A stretch of 64,000 nucleotides of DNA. It comes from Microbispora rosea subsp. aerata. Its GTDB lineage: Bacteria; Actinomycetota; Actinomycetes; Streptosporangiales; Streptosporangiaceae. Position 1 is the stretch's first letter. The number at the start of each line of letters is the position of its first letter. The stretch lies in NCBI RefSeq assembly GCF_014647835.1, contig NZ_BMPY01000036.1:1-64000 (forward strand). Direction: 5' to 3'. Shown piece by piece: positions 1 through 8,911 of this stretch. A program made the position numbers and the translations under genes. Below the pieces are notes generated by a model. It saw only the letters and a list, made by a program, of their open reading frames with translations. It did no database searches and was not told the origin of the DNA.

Positions 1-125
1 CAGCGTGACCCACCTGCTGTGGTGGTCTCGCTGGCGGCGACGCCACCAAGCCCGCGCCCAGGCCAGCCATTACCGGCGGCAAGCTCTTCACGAGTCGTGA
101 TCAGGAACTACGGCTGGAGTACTAG
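1..125 (+). mobile_element. 3' end of an IS701-like insertion sequence (transposase C-terminus, entering from outside)
   Basis: The frame starting at base 2 reads ...LLWWSRWRRRHQARAQASHY and stops at 98-100. This Trp/Arg/His-rich tail is what I know from the C-termini of actinobacterial IS701-family transposases. The element seems to end just before the CTAG at 122-125; IS701-family elements are known to use YTAR-type 4-bp targets, so CTAG would be the target duplication. The other end lies outside the window. The family call rests on recall of the C-terminal motif and the exact terminus is inferred. Confidence 0.55.
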
Positions 126-257
126 GTGCTGTTCCACCTGATCAAGAGTGTCCTGGTAGGCATCGGCTACGGCCGCGAACTTTTCTGCATCGTCCTCTGG
201 TATCTGGCCGTGTAAGGCCAGGCGCTCTCCCAAGCGATCGAGCGCCCCCTTCGACAT
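108..257 (-). pseudogene. N-terminal stub of a RelA/SpoT-domain-like protein, cut by the IS
   Basis: An ATG at 257 opens a 49-codon frame beginning MSKGALDRLGERLALHGQ and continuing through EDDAEKFAAVADAYQDTLDQ. The start resembles the N-terminal helix of stand-alone RelA/SpoT-domain (alarmone synthetase-like) proteins of actinomycetes. It reads into CTAG at 122-125 and stops inside the IS end, so catalytic parts are missing. No clear Shine-Dalgarno is visible; an in-frame GTG lies five codons upstream. The family assignment is by similarity of a short stretch and is tentative; that it is a truncated coding frame is more secure. Confidence 0.45.
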
Positions 258-570
258 GGGTAGCGGCGACACGGGATCACATTACATGTGCAGTTACCAG
301 GGCGCGTTACTTTCTCGGCGGTGATATCAGGTTCCTGTATTTGCCTATACGGATACAAAAGTGACTTATGTAACATGGGCCTATTGCTGGTCGATGAGAT
401 GGGTCGGTCTTTTGAGGAGTATTGCCCCATATGATCCTTATGGGGATGGCGTCGGTCGCCTGGTTTTCGGAAAGCCATGCGACATGCTGAGAGCCGTTTT
501 GCCGTCAGCGGGCATGGCCGGTGCGAATATCGCGAGGGGTAAACACGCGATCATCGCAGCCGGGGGAGAC
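258..570. other. Intergenic, relatively AT-rich
   Basis: Roughly 300 bases with markedly lower G+C than the rest of the window, between the IS-interrupted stub and the secreted-protein gene. No convincing frame. Several GTTAC/GTAAC elements occur (about 283-385), possibly promoter or regulatory sites. The composition suggests recently acquired DNA at this edge. Confidence 0.4.
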
Positions 571-1026
571 ATGCTCAGAAAACTGATCCTGATCGCGGGT
601 GTGGCCGCAGCGGCATCACCAGTCGCCATCGCCACGGCCCATGCGGATGAGTTGCCGGGAGTGCTCTCGGCACGGGCGGTCGTCGCCGTCATGCAGGCCG
701 GGCAGCAGCGAGGTGCCTGTGGCTCCGGATCGCCGTGTGCGGCGGTCAACTGCGGCCCGGGCCGCGTCTGTGTGCCCTCGCCCAAGCAGTGCATCACCAC
801 ACCGTGCCCGCAGTACGAGTGCGTGCCCGCGTCCTCGGTGTCCTCATCGAGTCGCCGGCCTTCCTGCCTCCGATCGCGCCCGGACTGGTGGCGGTGCCCG
901 CGCCGGGAGCAGCGACGACTCTCCTACTCGTACGACGGGCAGGCGGTAGACAGCGTACGGACATTGCCCGCAAGCGCTTCCGGCGCCCTGGGGAACGGCG
1001 GACGGGTGAGCGGCCTCCGGCCGTGA
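571..1026 (+). CDS. Small secreted Cys-rich protein, unknown function
   Basis: I start at ATG 571, preceded by a CGGGGGAGA ribosome-binding site, although the frame stays open upstream. The 151-aa product begins MLRKLILIAGVAAAASP, a classical signal peptide ending near AHA-DE (about residue 26). The mature N-terminal part is Cys- and Pro-rich, with CGSGSPC, VNCGPGRVC and PKQCITTPCPQYEC, a spacing that suggests several disulfides as in small secreted inhibitor-like domains. After about residue 90 the sequence turns into Arg/Ser-rich, low-information sequence that may be a frameshifted or non-native tail. I do not recognise a family. Confidence 0.55.
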   Translation: MLRKLILIAGVAAAASPVAIATAHADELPGVLSARAVVAVMQAGQQRGACGSGSPCAAVNCGPGRVCVPSPKQCITTPCPQYECVPASSVSSSSRRPSCLRSRPDWWRCPRREQRRLSYSYDGQAVDSVRTLPASASGALGNGGRVSGLRP

Positions 1027-1385
1027 TCCCGTCGGAGCCGGCGTGCTCAAGCCCGATGTCGTGCGCCCGCGCCGGCAGACGCGGCGCGGGCCACCCCCTG
1101 TACAGGCTGATCGGCTACGCCTGGGGCCGCGACGGGGAGGCAGCTAAGCCACCGCCTCCGCTCCGCCCGGAACGCTGAACGACGGGCACGTGCTGACCCC
1201 ACGAGCCCAGCGCAAGGGACCGGCGCGGAAGGCGCGGCGATCGGGAACGCGTACGCGCTGGGGACGGCCGGGTCGGAAAATGCCTCGCGCCGTGGGCTTC
1301 GGAGCGCCTAGCGTTGGTGCCTCCCCGGGCGCGCAGGACGTGCCCTGCCGACGCTTCTGCATTCAGATGGGAGGTGCGAAGCGGC
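1027..1385. other. Intergenic, no gene seen
   Basis: About 360 bases of GC-rich sequence between the secreted-protein gene and the VOC gene. Short frames exist on both strands but lack start signals and recognisable motifs. A GGGAGG ribosome-binding site for the next gene lies near 1370. Confidence 0.4.
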
Positions 1386-2099
1386 ATGGCCTGTCATCTC
1401 GTGGCGCTCTGCTTCGACGCGCACGACCCGCTCCGTCTCGCGCGCTTCTGGGCCGGTGTTTTGGGCTGGGAGACGGCCGAGGACGACACCACGCTCCTGC
1501 CGAGCGACGACACCGGGTTCCGGATCCGGTTCCTGCCGACTCAGGAGCAGAAGGTCGGCCAGAACCGCGCGCACTTCGACCTGACGAGCACATCCCTGGA
1601 TGACCAGCAGCGGACGGTGGCGAGGGCGCTCGAACTCGGCGCCCGGCACATCGACATCGGTCAGAGCCCCGACGAGGATCATGTCGTGCTCGCGGACCCC
1701 GAGGGCAACGAGTTCTGTGTCATCGGCCCGGACAACGAGTTTCTCGCCGACTGCGGGTTCATCGGGGCGCTTGCCTGTGACGGTTCGCAGGAGGTCGGAT
1801 ATTTCTGGAGCAGCGCGCTGGGCTGGCCGCTGGTGTGGGACCAGAACCAGGAGACGGCGATCCGCTCGCCGCACGGCGGTCCGAAGATCACCTGGGGTGG
1901 CCCGCCCCTGATGCCGAAGACCGGGAAGGAGCGGCTGCATCTGGACATCGCTCCTCCCGCGGGCGGTGATCAGCAGGCGGAGGTCGAGCGTCTCATCTCT
2001 CTCGGCGCGAAGCGCGTCGACATCGGCCAGGGCGAGGTCGACTGGGTGGTCATGGCCGACCCCGACGGCCACGAATTCTGTGTGCTGACCCCGCGATAG
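1386..2099 (+). CDS. Tandem VOC (glyoxalase-like) domain protein
   Basis: The 237-aa protein has two vicinal-oxygen-chelate repeats. The first (about 1-115) has CFDAHDPLRLARFWAGVLGW and ends ...DHVVLADPEGNEFCV; the second (about 120-237) has EVGYFWSSALGWPLVW and ends ...VMADPDGHEFCVL. The DPxGxEFC ending is typical of the Glyoxalase_6-type subfamily common in actinomycetes. Enzymatic activity cannot be deduced; members include putative resistance proteins, lyases and proteins of unknown role. ATG 1386 was chosen over an upstream in-frame ATG because GGGAGGTG lies 8-15 bases before it. Convergent with the response regulator gene that ends at 2170. Confidence 0.85.
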   Translation: MACHLVALCFDAHDPLRLARFWAGVLGWETAEDDTTLLPSDDTGFRIRFLPTQEQKVGQNRAHFDLTSTSLDDQQRTVARALELGARHIDIGQSPDEDHVVLADPEGNEFCVIGPDNEFLADCGFIGALACDGSQEVGYFWSSALGWPLVWDQNQETAIRSPHGGPKITWGGPPLMPKTGKERLHLDIAPPAGGDQQAEVERLISLGAKRVDIGQGEVDWVVMADPDGHEFCVLTPR

Positions 2100-2169
2100 C
2101 GCGAACGCCGCGCCCGGCCCCTCCGCGCGGGAAAAATGAGTATGGACTTCGCCGGATTCGCCCCTGCCC

Positions 2170-2871
2170 TCAGGCGGGCCATTCCGGGTTGTCGTGGTCC
2201 GCGGTGACCTGCACCAGGCCCGTCTGATAGGCGATGACGACGAGCTGTGCGCGGTCGCGTGCGTGGAGCTTCGTCATGGCCCGCTGCACGTGGGCGCGCA
2301 CGGTGAACGGGCTGAGGAACATCTGCTCCGCGATTTCCTGGTTGGACAGGCCGGTGGCGACCAGCGCCACCATCTCGCGCTCACGCGGGGTGAGCTCGGC
2401 GAGTCGTTCGGACTGGCGGGGGCGACGTGGGGTGTTCTCCGGCGTCGCCAGGAAACGGGCGACCAGGGAGCGGGTCGCGGCCGGGGACAGCAGGGTGTCG
2501 CCGGCCGCGATGGTTCGTACCGCGTCCGCCAGATCCTCGGCCCCGATCCCCTTGCCGATGAAGCCGCCGGCCCCTGCGCGCAGCGCCTGCGCGACGTACT
2601 CGTCGGTTTCGTACGTGGTGAGGATCAGGATGTGGCAGTCCCGCAGCTCCGGATCGGCACAGATCTGCGCGGTGGCGGTGATCCCGTCCACCCCGGGCAT
2701 CCGGATGTCCATGACCACCACGTCCGGGCGCAGTTCCCGGGTAAGCCGGACCGCTTCCCGGCCGTCGGCCGCCTCACCGACGACCGTGATGTCGTCGGCG
2801 CTGTCGAGCAGCATGCGGAAGGCTCCGCGCAGCAGGGCCTGATCGTCGGCGAGCAGGACGCGCAGCGTCAT
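2170..2871 (-). CDS. NarL/LuxR-family response regulator
   Basis: A 233-aa two-component regulator. The receiver domain (1-120) has the acidic pair D9-D10, phospho-acceptor D55 (VVVMDIRMPG), T86 and K107. The C-terminal LuxR-type helix-turn-helix (about 160-225) carries LTPREREMVALVATGLSNQE. Its ATG overlaps the stop of the kinase gene by four bases (ATGA), so translation is coupled and the pair is cognate. With the MMPL gene it forms a three-gene minus-strand operon, which suggests control of export or membrane stress; the signal is unknown. Confidence 0.93.
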   Translation of the reverse strand: MTLRVLLADDQALLRGAFRMLLDSADDITVVGEAADGREAVRLTRELRPDVVVMDIRMPGVDGITATAQICADPELRDCHILILTTYETDEYVAQALRAGAGGFIGKGIGAEDLADAVRTIAAGDTLLSPAATRSLVARFLATPENTPRRPRQSERLAELTPREREMVALVATGLSNQEIAEQMFLSPFTVRAHVQRAMTKLHARDRAQLVVIAYQTGLVQVTADHDNPEWPA

Positions 2872-4211
2872 GCGACGTCCCCGCGCCGTGCGGCGTCGTC
2901 CGGCGCCTCACCGCTCGGCAGAGGTTCACCCACCGGCCGTTCGGCGTCCACTGTCGATCGACCGCTCGTCGTCATCACACCCGCCTGCCTTTCCCCGTCG
3001 GCCGCCGCGGCACCCCGGGGTGTGTCCCGTGCCGGGCGAGGCAGTTCGGCGACGACACGGAACCCGCCCTCGGGCCGCCTGCCCGCGACGAGCCGGCCGC
3101 CGACCGCAGCGGCGCGTTCGCGCATCCCGATCAGGCCAAAGCCGCCCGACCCGGCGGACAGGCCCGGGACCGTGTGGTCCCCCGGCCCGTCGTCGGTGAT
3201 GGTGAGGGTCAGCAGGTCGCGGCTCCAGGCCAGGCCCACCCGGGCCCGGCCGGTACCGGCGTGTTTCGTCACGTTGGTCAACGCCTCCTGGATGATCCGA
3301 TAGGCGGTGAGGTCCAGGCCCGGCGGGAGTGTCCCCGCCGGGCCCTCCTCGTGCACCGACACCGTGAGGCCCGCACGGCGGAACGACTCGATGAGCGTGG
3401 GCAACTGAGCCAACCCGGGCGCCGGTTCGGCGGGCTGGACTCGGTCCCCCGACTGGCGCAACAGCCCGACCGTGGCACGCAACTCGTCCAGCGCCTGGCG
3501 TGTCGTCTCCACCAGCTGCCGCAGGCTCGTGCGGGTCTGCTCGGGGCGGCTGTCGAAGAAGTGCGCGGCGACCGTGGCCTGCGCATTGGCAAGGGTGATC
3601 TCGTGGGCCACGAGGTCATGCAGTTCCCGGGCGATGCGCACCCGTTCCTCGGCCACGCGCCGGCGCGCTTCGCTCTCCCGGCTCTCCTCGGCCCGCAGCG
3701 CGCGCTCCTCCATGGCCGCCAGATAGGCGCGCCGGTTCTGGGTCGAGTGCCCGAGCACGCCGGCCGCCAGCGGGAAGATGACCGTCGAGCAGGTCCTGGT
3801 GACCGTGGACCAGGACAGCGGCTGCGACACCAGCCCCATCGCCATGAGGAGTGCGGCGGAGATGAGCAGGACCGTGGTCGTGGTACGCCGCTCGGCCCGA
3901 ACCGCGATCGTGTACGCCGTGATCATGGCGGGGACCACGACGAGCGGGGTCAGCATCAGGCCCGCCGCCATCGCCAGCACGCCGCACACAGTGGTGACCA
4001 CCATGACGGGCAGCGGTGTCCTGTGCCGCAGCGGCAGCGCGGCACAGGACACCACGGCGAGCAGATACGCGGCGACCGGCGGCGCGGTCAGCGACTCGTC
4101 GCCCCGCACGACACCGCCGAGTAGGAAGAGCGCGAATGCCGTCGTCGTGATCAACGCCTCCCGCAACCGCTCTGCGCGCGGGTGCGGGAGAACGCCCTTC
4201 GGGATTGTCAT
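2868..4211 (-). CDS. HisKA_3-type sensor histidine kinase
   Basis: 447 aa. About six hydrophobic segments between residues 20 and 156 form an integral sensor region with little extracellular sequence. The dimerisation/phospho-acceptor box RIARELHDLVAHEI places the phosphorylated His at H198. The ATPase domain has EALTNVTKHAG (N box) and GGFGLIGMRERAAAVGG (G box). The tail after about residue 400 is Pro/Ala-rich and probably disordered. It begins 6 bases after the MMPL stop and overlaps the regulator by 4 bases. This layout (NarL-type pair plus exporter) is common in actinomycetes. Confidence 0.93.
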   Translation of the reverse strand: MTIPKGVLPHPRAERLREALITTTAFALFLLGGVVRGDESLTAPPVAAYLLAVVSCAALPLRHRTPLPVMVVTTVCGVLAMAAGLMLTPLVVVPAMITAYTIAVRAERRTTTTVLLISAALLMAMGLVSQPLSWSTVTRTCSTVIFPLAAGVLGHSTQNRRAYLAAMEERALRAEESRESEARRRVAEERVRIARELHDLVAHEITLANAQATVAAHFFDSRPEQTRTSLRQLVETTRQALDELRATVGLLRQSGDRVQPAEPAPGLAQLPTLIESFRRAGLTVSVHEEGPAGTLPPGLDLTAYRIIQEALTNVTKHAGTGRARVGLAWSRDLLTLTITDDGPGDHTVPGLSAGSGGFGLIGMRERAAAVGGRLVAGRRPEGGFRVVAELPRPARDTPRGAAAADGERQAGVMTTSGRSTVDAERPVGEPLPSGEAPDDAARRGDVA

Positions 4212-4217
4212 GCCGGC

Positions 4218-6563
4218 TCAGCGCCCGCCGACGGGATTCGGGGTCGCCTCCTTGTCCGGCGCGGTCGTCCGCGGTGACGGGTAAGCGTCCAGCGACCGTC
4301 CCTCGACATCGACGTTCGGAAGCACGCGTGCCAGTTTATGGGGCAGCTTCCAGGCCCGGTCCCCGAAGAGGGCCAGCACAGCCGGGACGATGGCCATGCG
4401 GACCACGAAGGCGTCGAAGGCGACCGCGGCGGCCATGCCGAGACCCGTCGTCCGGATGTTGGTCTGGGCGATCCCGATGAACCCGGCGAAGACGCTGATC
4501 ATGATGACGGCCGCCGCGGTGACGACGCGCCCGCTGTGCCGGAACCCGGTGACGATCGCATCCTCGCTGGTCGCGCCGTGCACATACTCCTCGCGCATCC
4601 GGGAGACGAGGAAGACCTCGTAGTCCATGGCGAGTCCGAACACGACACCGATGACGAAGATCGGGATGATCGACATGACCGGTCCGGTCTGGTCGATGCC
4701 GAACAGGCTCGACGCCCAGCCCCATTGGATGACGGCGACAACGACACCGAACGCCGCACCCACGGACAGCAGGAAGCCGAGGGCCGCCTTGAGGGGCACC
4801 AGGATCGACCGGAAGACCACCAGCAACAGGATCACCGCGAAGCCGATGATCACGGCCAGGTAGATTGCGAGCGCACTGTAGATGGACTCGGAGACGTCGA
4901 CGATCACGGCGGTACGGCCGGTGACCGCGATGGAGGTGTGCGTGTCGTCCTCCACGGCGTCGACGGCGCTGCGGATGCGGTGCACCAGGTCCCTGGTCTC
5001 GTCCGTGTTCGGAGCGGACGCGGGGATCGCCGTGAGGACGGCCGTGTCCTTCGCCGGGTTGAAGACGGGGGCACCGACCGAGACGACTCCGTCCACGTCC
5101 CGTACGGTCCTGGCGACCGTGTCCGCCGCGGCCTGCGCGTCGGCGGCCCGCGAGGCGTCGACGACCACGGTCAGCGGTCCGTTGAAGCCGGGGCCGAAGC
5201 CCTCGGACAGCAGGTCGTAGGCCCGGCGCTGGGTGTTCGTCACCGGCTTGGACTCGTCGCCGGGGATACCGAGTTCGAGACTGAACGCCGGTAGGGCGAC
5301 CACACCGAGGCCGATCACCCCCACCAGCAGCGCCGCGAGGCGTCGGCGCACCAGGAAGCGGGCCCAGCGGACAGCGATACCGGGCCGCTTTCCATAAGCC
5401 GCGGAGGATCCGGCAGCCGTCGTGCCGGTGACGTCTGGGGCGATCGCTTCGTTCGCGACCGTGCCCCCGATGCCCGCGGACCGGCGACCCCTGAGGCGGC
5501 TGCCACCCACGCCCAGTCTCTTGTGGACCGCGCGAGGCAGCAGCCGGTCGCCGAGGAAGCCGAACAGCGCAGGAACCAGGGTCAACGCGATGACGACGGA
5601 GATGAGCACGGTGCCGGCGCTGGCCAGGCCCATCTTGGTGAGTTCGGGGACGCCGACGACGCTCAGTCCTGCCAGAGCGACGAAGACCGTCGCGCCGGCG
5701 AAGACGACGGCGGAGCCCGCCGTACCGACCGCGCGGCCTGCGGCCTCGGCCGGCTCCCTGCCCCGGGCACGCTCGTCGCGGAAGCGGGAGGTGATGAACA
5801 GCGAGTAGTCGATGCCGACCGCGAGGCCCAGCATCAGCGACAGGATGGAGACGGTGGAGGTCAGGCCCAGGGGCCGAGCCAGGGCGAAGATCCCCATGAG
5901 TGAGATGAGCACGCCGACGAGCGCGGTCATCAGCGGCAGTCCTGCCGCGATCACCGAGCCGAGCGTGAGGAACAGCACCACCGCGGCCACGCCGAGGCCG
6001 ATGAGCTCCGTCGAAGCGCCCGTTTGCGGTTGCGTCAGCAGGGCCGTCCCGCCGAACTCCACGGTCAGCCCCGCGTCCCTGGCCTGATCCGCGGCGGCCT
6101 GGAGGGTTTGCTTGGCCTCCTGCGTCAGGTCGTCGGCGCCCACGGTGTAGTTGATCCGGGAGTACGCCATGGTGCCGTCGTCGCTGACGGCACCCGAGGC
6201 GAACGGGTCGCTGACCGAATCGACCTGGGCACTTCCCTTCAGCGTATCGAGCGCCTTCTCGATGGCCGCCTTGTTCGCCCTGGCCGTCACCCGCCGGCCG
6301 TCCGATGCCTGGAACACCAGGCGTGCCTCGGCGGCCTCGGGGTTGGTTCCGGGGAATCGCTCCGCCAACAGGTCGAACGCCTGCTGCGACTCGGTGCCGG
6401 GCATGCGGAGGGCCTCGTCATCCGACGACGGCGCCCGCACACCGAGGAAGCCGACCACGAGGAGGACGCCGACCCACAGGACGCCCACGAGCCTGCGCCT
6501 TCGGAAGGCCCATCGCCCGACTCGGTAGAAGAAGACCGCCACCTGTCGTTTCACTCCAGACAT
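4218..6563 (-). CDS. MMPL/RND-family membrane transporter
   Basis: 781 aa from ATG 6563 (MSGVKRQVAVFFYRVGRWAF). The frame is open further upstream, but the segment before this Met is not protein-like; no strong ribosome-binding site is visible, so the start is uncertain. The architecture is two repeats, each with one helix (about residues 22-42 and 355-375), a large extracellular loop and a five-helix bundle. The bundles contain GIDYSLFITSRFRDE and AMDYEVFLVSRMREEY, the conserved D-Y motifs of the MMPL domain. Such proteins export lipids, siderophores or drugs by proton motive force. First gene of the operon with the downstream two-component pair, which probably responds to the same envelope cue. 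Confidence 0.92.
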   Translation of the reverse strand: MSGVKRQVAVFFYRVGRWAFRRRRLVGVLWVGVLLVVGFLGVRAPSSDDEALRMPGTESQQAFDLLAERFPGTNPEAAEARLVFQASDGRRVTARANKAAIEKALDTLKGSAQVDSVSDPFASGAVSDDGTMAYSRINYTVGADDLTQEAKQTLQAAADQARDAGLTVEFGGTALLTQPQTGASTELIGLGVAAVVLFLTLGSVIAAGLPLMTALVGVLISLMGIFALARPLGLTSTVSILSLMLGLAVGIDYSLFITSRFRDERARGREPAEAAGRAVGTAGSAVVFAGATVFVALAGLSVVGVPELTKMGLASAGTVLISVVIALTLVPALFGFLGDRLLPRAVHKRLGVGGSRLRGRRSAGIGGTVANEAIAPDVTGTTAAGSSAAYGKRPGIAVRWARFLVRRRLAALLVGVIGLGVVALPAFSLELGIPGDESKPVTNTQRRAYDLLSEGFGPGFNGPLTVVVDASRAADAQAAADTVARTVRDVDGVVSVGAPVFNPAKDTAVLTAIPASAPNTDETRDLVHRIRSAVDAVEDDTHTSIAVTGRTAVIVDVSESIYSALAIYLAVIIGFAVILLLVVFRSILVPLKAALGFLLSVGAAFGVVVAVIQWGWASSLFGIDQTGPVMSIIPIFVIGVVFGLAMDYEVFLVSRMREEYVHGATSEDAIVTGFRHSGRVVTAAAVIMISVFAGFIGIAQTNIRTTGLGMAAAVAFDAFVVRMAIVPAVLALFGDRAWKLPHKLARVLPNVDVEGRSLDAYPSPRTTAPDKEATPNPVGGR

Positions 6564-7203
6564 CGCTAGGCAGGTTGGGAAACGCGTGCGATGCACGCGG
6601 CTTCCCACACTCGCTCGCGATGCCGGCCCGGACATCGTCTCCAGGACCCGTTCTCCCCTGGTGCAAGCGGACCAGTACCGCCCGGCTTCCGGTGCGGATG
6701 GACTACATGCGGCCACACCCGCCTTGCGCCGTCGACTGGGTGGTCATATCGCGCACCCCGATCGCGGGACCGCGGGCACGGCTGGAGGGGGCCCGGCCGC
6801 ATCCCGGCGAGCTCGACGTGGACGACCTGATCGATCGGGCGCTCAACGACGTGGAACGGCCGCAGGAGCTGGCCGAGGATTGGCGATCGCGGCCACGGCC
6901 TCGGCGATCTGAGTCCGCAGCGCGGCGGGATCGGCGGCCGGCTCGGGGTTGAGTCTCGGGCCGAAGGGACTCGCCGCCGACAACGCCGTGGCGAGCGCCA
7001 GGATGGCCGTCGGCAGGGAATCCGGCGCGAAGCGCGCGCCCGGCCCGCCGCCGTCTCGTGCCGCCGCCTCCATGGCCGTCACCTTCCTGCTCCGCGCCTC
7101 GCGAACGACGTGGCCGTACGCGGCTGACCACCGGGCCGCTCATCTCCGGGTGGTCGCTCACGCTCCCGTGGCGGGGGCGCTTTCCGCGGCCGGGGACCTG
7201 GGG
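6564..7203. other. Intergenic about 640 bases, one weak ORF
   Basis: Between the divergent MMPL operon and a hypothetical gene I see no recognised family. Short frames on both strands show partial coding-like codon use (plus strand 6698-6952, minus strand 6843-7082), so this may be the remains of a decayed gene. Confidence 0.3.
6698..6952 (+). CDS. Possible small or remnant ORF
   Basis: An 84-codon frame from ATG 6698 has high G/C at third positions until about 6890 and includes the acidic stretch GELDVDDLIDRALNDVERPQ. No ribosome-binding site is obvious, there is no family match that I know, and the tail after about residue 60 is Arg-rich. It may be a fragment of a larger gene. Listed because the codon pattern is better than chance. 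Confidence 0.2.
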   Translation: MDYMRPHPPCAVDWVVISRTPIAGPRARLEGARPHPGELDVDDLIDRALNDVERPQELAEDWRSRPRPRRSESAARRDRRPARG

Positions 7204-7929
7204 TCAGGAGAAACGCTCGATGGTCACGGGGAGCGGTCCCGCGTGCCGCATCGCCGTCGTCAGCCGCCGCAGCAGCGGCCCGAGGGCGTGATCCGACGCG
7301 GTGCCCAGATGCGCCGTGACGTCGATGCAGCAGGCGGCCCCGGGCCCGATCCGGCGCACCTCCCAGGTGAAGGCGTCAGAGCCCGTGCGCAGTCCGCCGG
7401 TGCCGACGATCCGGGTCCGCGGGTCCCCGGCCTGCTCCGCGAGCGTCACGATGGTCGCGAGGCGGGGAAGATGCGGTTCACCGGCGAACAGCACCCGGTA
7501 GACCCGGGTGTCGTGGAAACCGTCGGGGATCCTCGGCGAGCCGAGGCGCAGGGGAGGCGAGTCGGGCAGGGGCTGGTAGTCGTGAAAGCGATCCCGCAAC
7601 CCCGATTCGCCGGGCAGTTCGCCCCCGCCGAGACGCCGGTAGACGGCCTCGGCCTCGGGGCGGCCGACCGCGCGGAGACGGGCGCGCAGGTCGGGGTCCT
7701 CGCGCATCGCGCGTGCGAAGGCCGCCGAACTCCACCACACGCCGTCGGCCGCGGTCCATCCGGCGGTGTTCAGGCCGATGGTCCTGAAGTCGCCGGCGAG
7801 CGTGAACTCCTCGACGACGATCCCCTCGGGGCGCGTTCCCGACATGATCAGGTAGTAGTCGAGAGCCGCCCGCGGCTCGGGAACGGCGGCGACGACCGGC
7901 CGTTCGCGGCCCTGCAAGTCGCTGGTCAT
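7204..7929 (-). CDS. Conserved-looking hypothetical protein
   Basis: A 241-aa soluble protein with even amino acid composition, actinobacterial codon use and a plausible ATG at 7929. I see no signal peptide, membrane helix or catalytic motif. The C-terminal third (VRRIGPGAACCIDVTAHLG through LRRLTTAMRHAG) looks like an alpha/beta fold but is not diagnostic. It stands alone, with more than 200 bases separating it from the PemK-like gene. Function unknown. Confidence 0.6.
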   Translation of the reverse strand: MTSDLQGRERPVVAAVPEPRAALDYYLIMSGTRPEGIVVEEFTLAGDFRTIGLNTAGWTAADGVWWSSAAFARAMREDPDLRARLRAVGRPEAEAVYRRLGGGELPGESGLRDRFHDYQPLPDSPPLRLGSPRIPDGFHDTRVYRVLFAGEPHLPRLATIVTLAEQAGDPRTRIVGTGGLRTGSDAFTWEVRRIGPGAACCIDVTAHLGTASDHALGPLLRRLTTAMRHAGPLPVTIERFS

Positions 7930-8137
7930 GGCGGCACCCTAACCCGGCATGGACGGCCGGGCGGCGACGGCGCCCTCACGCACCATCACGCCTATCACCC
8001 CGGCATGGGCGAGCCCGAGGCAGCCGGATGGCGGCGCGGCGTGCCCGGCTGGGGTGTCCCGGCCTCCGCCATGCCGCCCGCACGAGTTTTCCGCGGGCAA
8101 GTTCCCGGTGGCGTCCGGTCTCGCGGGCCGAGCGCAC

Positions 8138-8773
8138 TCAGTTCGGGGTGATCGCGTGGAGGCGGCAGACCTGTCGCCAGATGCGCGCGTCGAGCGTGCC
8201 CGCCCTGTCCTGGAAGTCGGCGTAGGGGACACGGACCGGCCCGGTGAGGTCGAGGAAGCTGTTGTGGTCGGCGTCGGGATCCCAGGTGCGGGTGGGGATC
8301 TCCACGTGGTCGTCGCGGTCGCTGTGGTCCTGGCTGGTGATCTTCAGGACCTCGGCGCCGCCCCGGTAGGTCCGGAGCACCACGCACGGGCGCACCTTGT
8401 GACCGGGTCCGTCCTCGTACGGCACGTCGGCCCACCAGATTTCGCCGGGACGCGGTGCCGCTTGCATGGCCGCACCGGTGCGCCCGCCCGCGTCGCCGCC
8501 CGTCGCCCGTCGGCCCCCGCCGGCGGGGGCGTGGCCTGCCGAGCCGCGCCCCGTGCCGGATCCGGCACCGGGCCCGCCGCCGGATCGGCCGGCCGGGCGC
8601 GTGGTCGTGCCTCGCCCCTCGGGTCGTGTCCGCCCGTCGGTACGGCCCGATGGGCGGCCACTCGCCGGAGGGCGCGGCGCGGACCGCTTGCGTGTGATTC
8701 CCGGCAGGCGCCCGGTCACGCCGAGTGCCCCCAGCACGACCAGCGCGGCCACCGCCAAATCCACCCAGAGCAT
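8138..8773 (-). CDS. Membrane-anchored PemK/MazF-fold protein
   Basis: 211 aa from ATG 8773. Residues 1-20 (MLWVDLAVAALVVLGALGV) form a single membrane helix; residues about 25-105 are a Pro/Gly/Arg-rich linker; residues about 107-211 are a PemK/MazF-like domain with PGEIWWADVPYEDGPGHKVR (PGxIWW start, then K-x-RP) and VLKITSQDHS, matching the R and S/T positions of MazF-type endoribonucleases. Ordinary PemK toxins have about 110 residues and an adjacent antitoxin. Here there is an N-terminal anchor and no antitoxin gene beside it. The longer in-frame start upstream was rejected because it would place Arg-rich non-protein-like sequence before the helix. Whether it cleaves RNA is unknown. Confidence 0.75.
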   Translation of the reverse strand: MLWVDLAVAALVVLGALGVTGRLPGITRKRSAPRPPASGRPSGRTDGRTRPEGRGTTTRPAGRSGGGPGAGSGTGRGSAGHAPAGGGRRATGGDAGGRTGAAMQAAPRPGEIWWADVPYEDGPGHKVRPCVVLRTYRGGAEVLKITSQDHSDRDDHVEIPTRTWDPDADHNSFLDLTGPVRVPYADFQDRAGTLDARIWRQVCRLHAITPN

Positions 8774-8911
8774 GTCCGACAGCCTAAAGGCGATCGTTGA
8801 GAAGCGCTGTTTCCCGATGACTCGCCGGCAACCGGGCGAAGGTCTCCCGCCGATGCGGGGGAGACGCCTCACCACCGCCCCGGGGACGGTGATCCTTCGG
8901 GGCGGACGCGG

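Noticed and set aside
2100-2169. Terminator between the VOC gene and the response regulator
   Set aside because: CCGCGC can pair with GCGCGG, but the stem is only six bases and not convincing.
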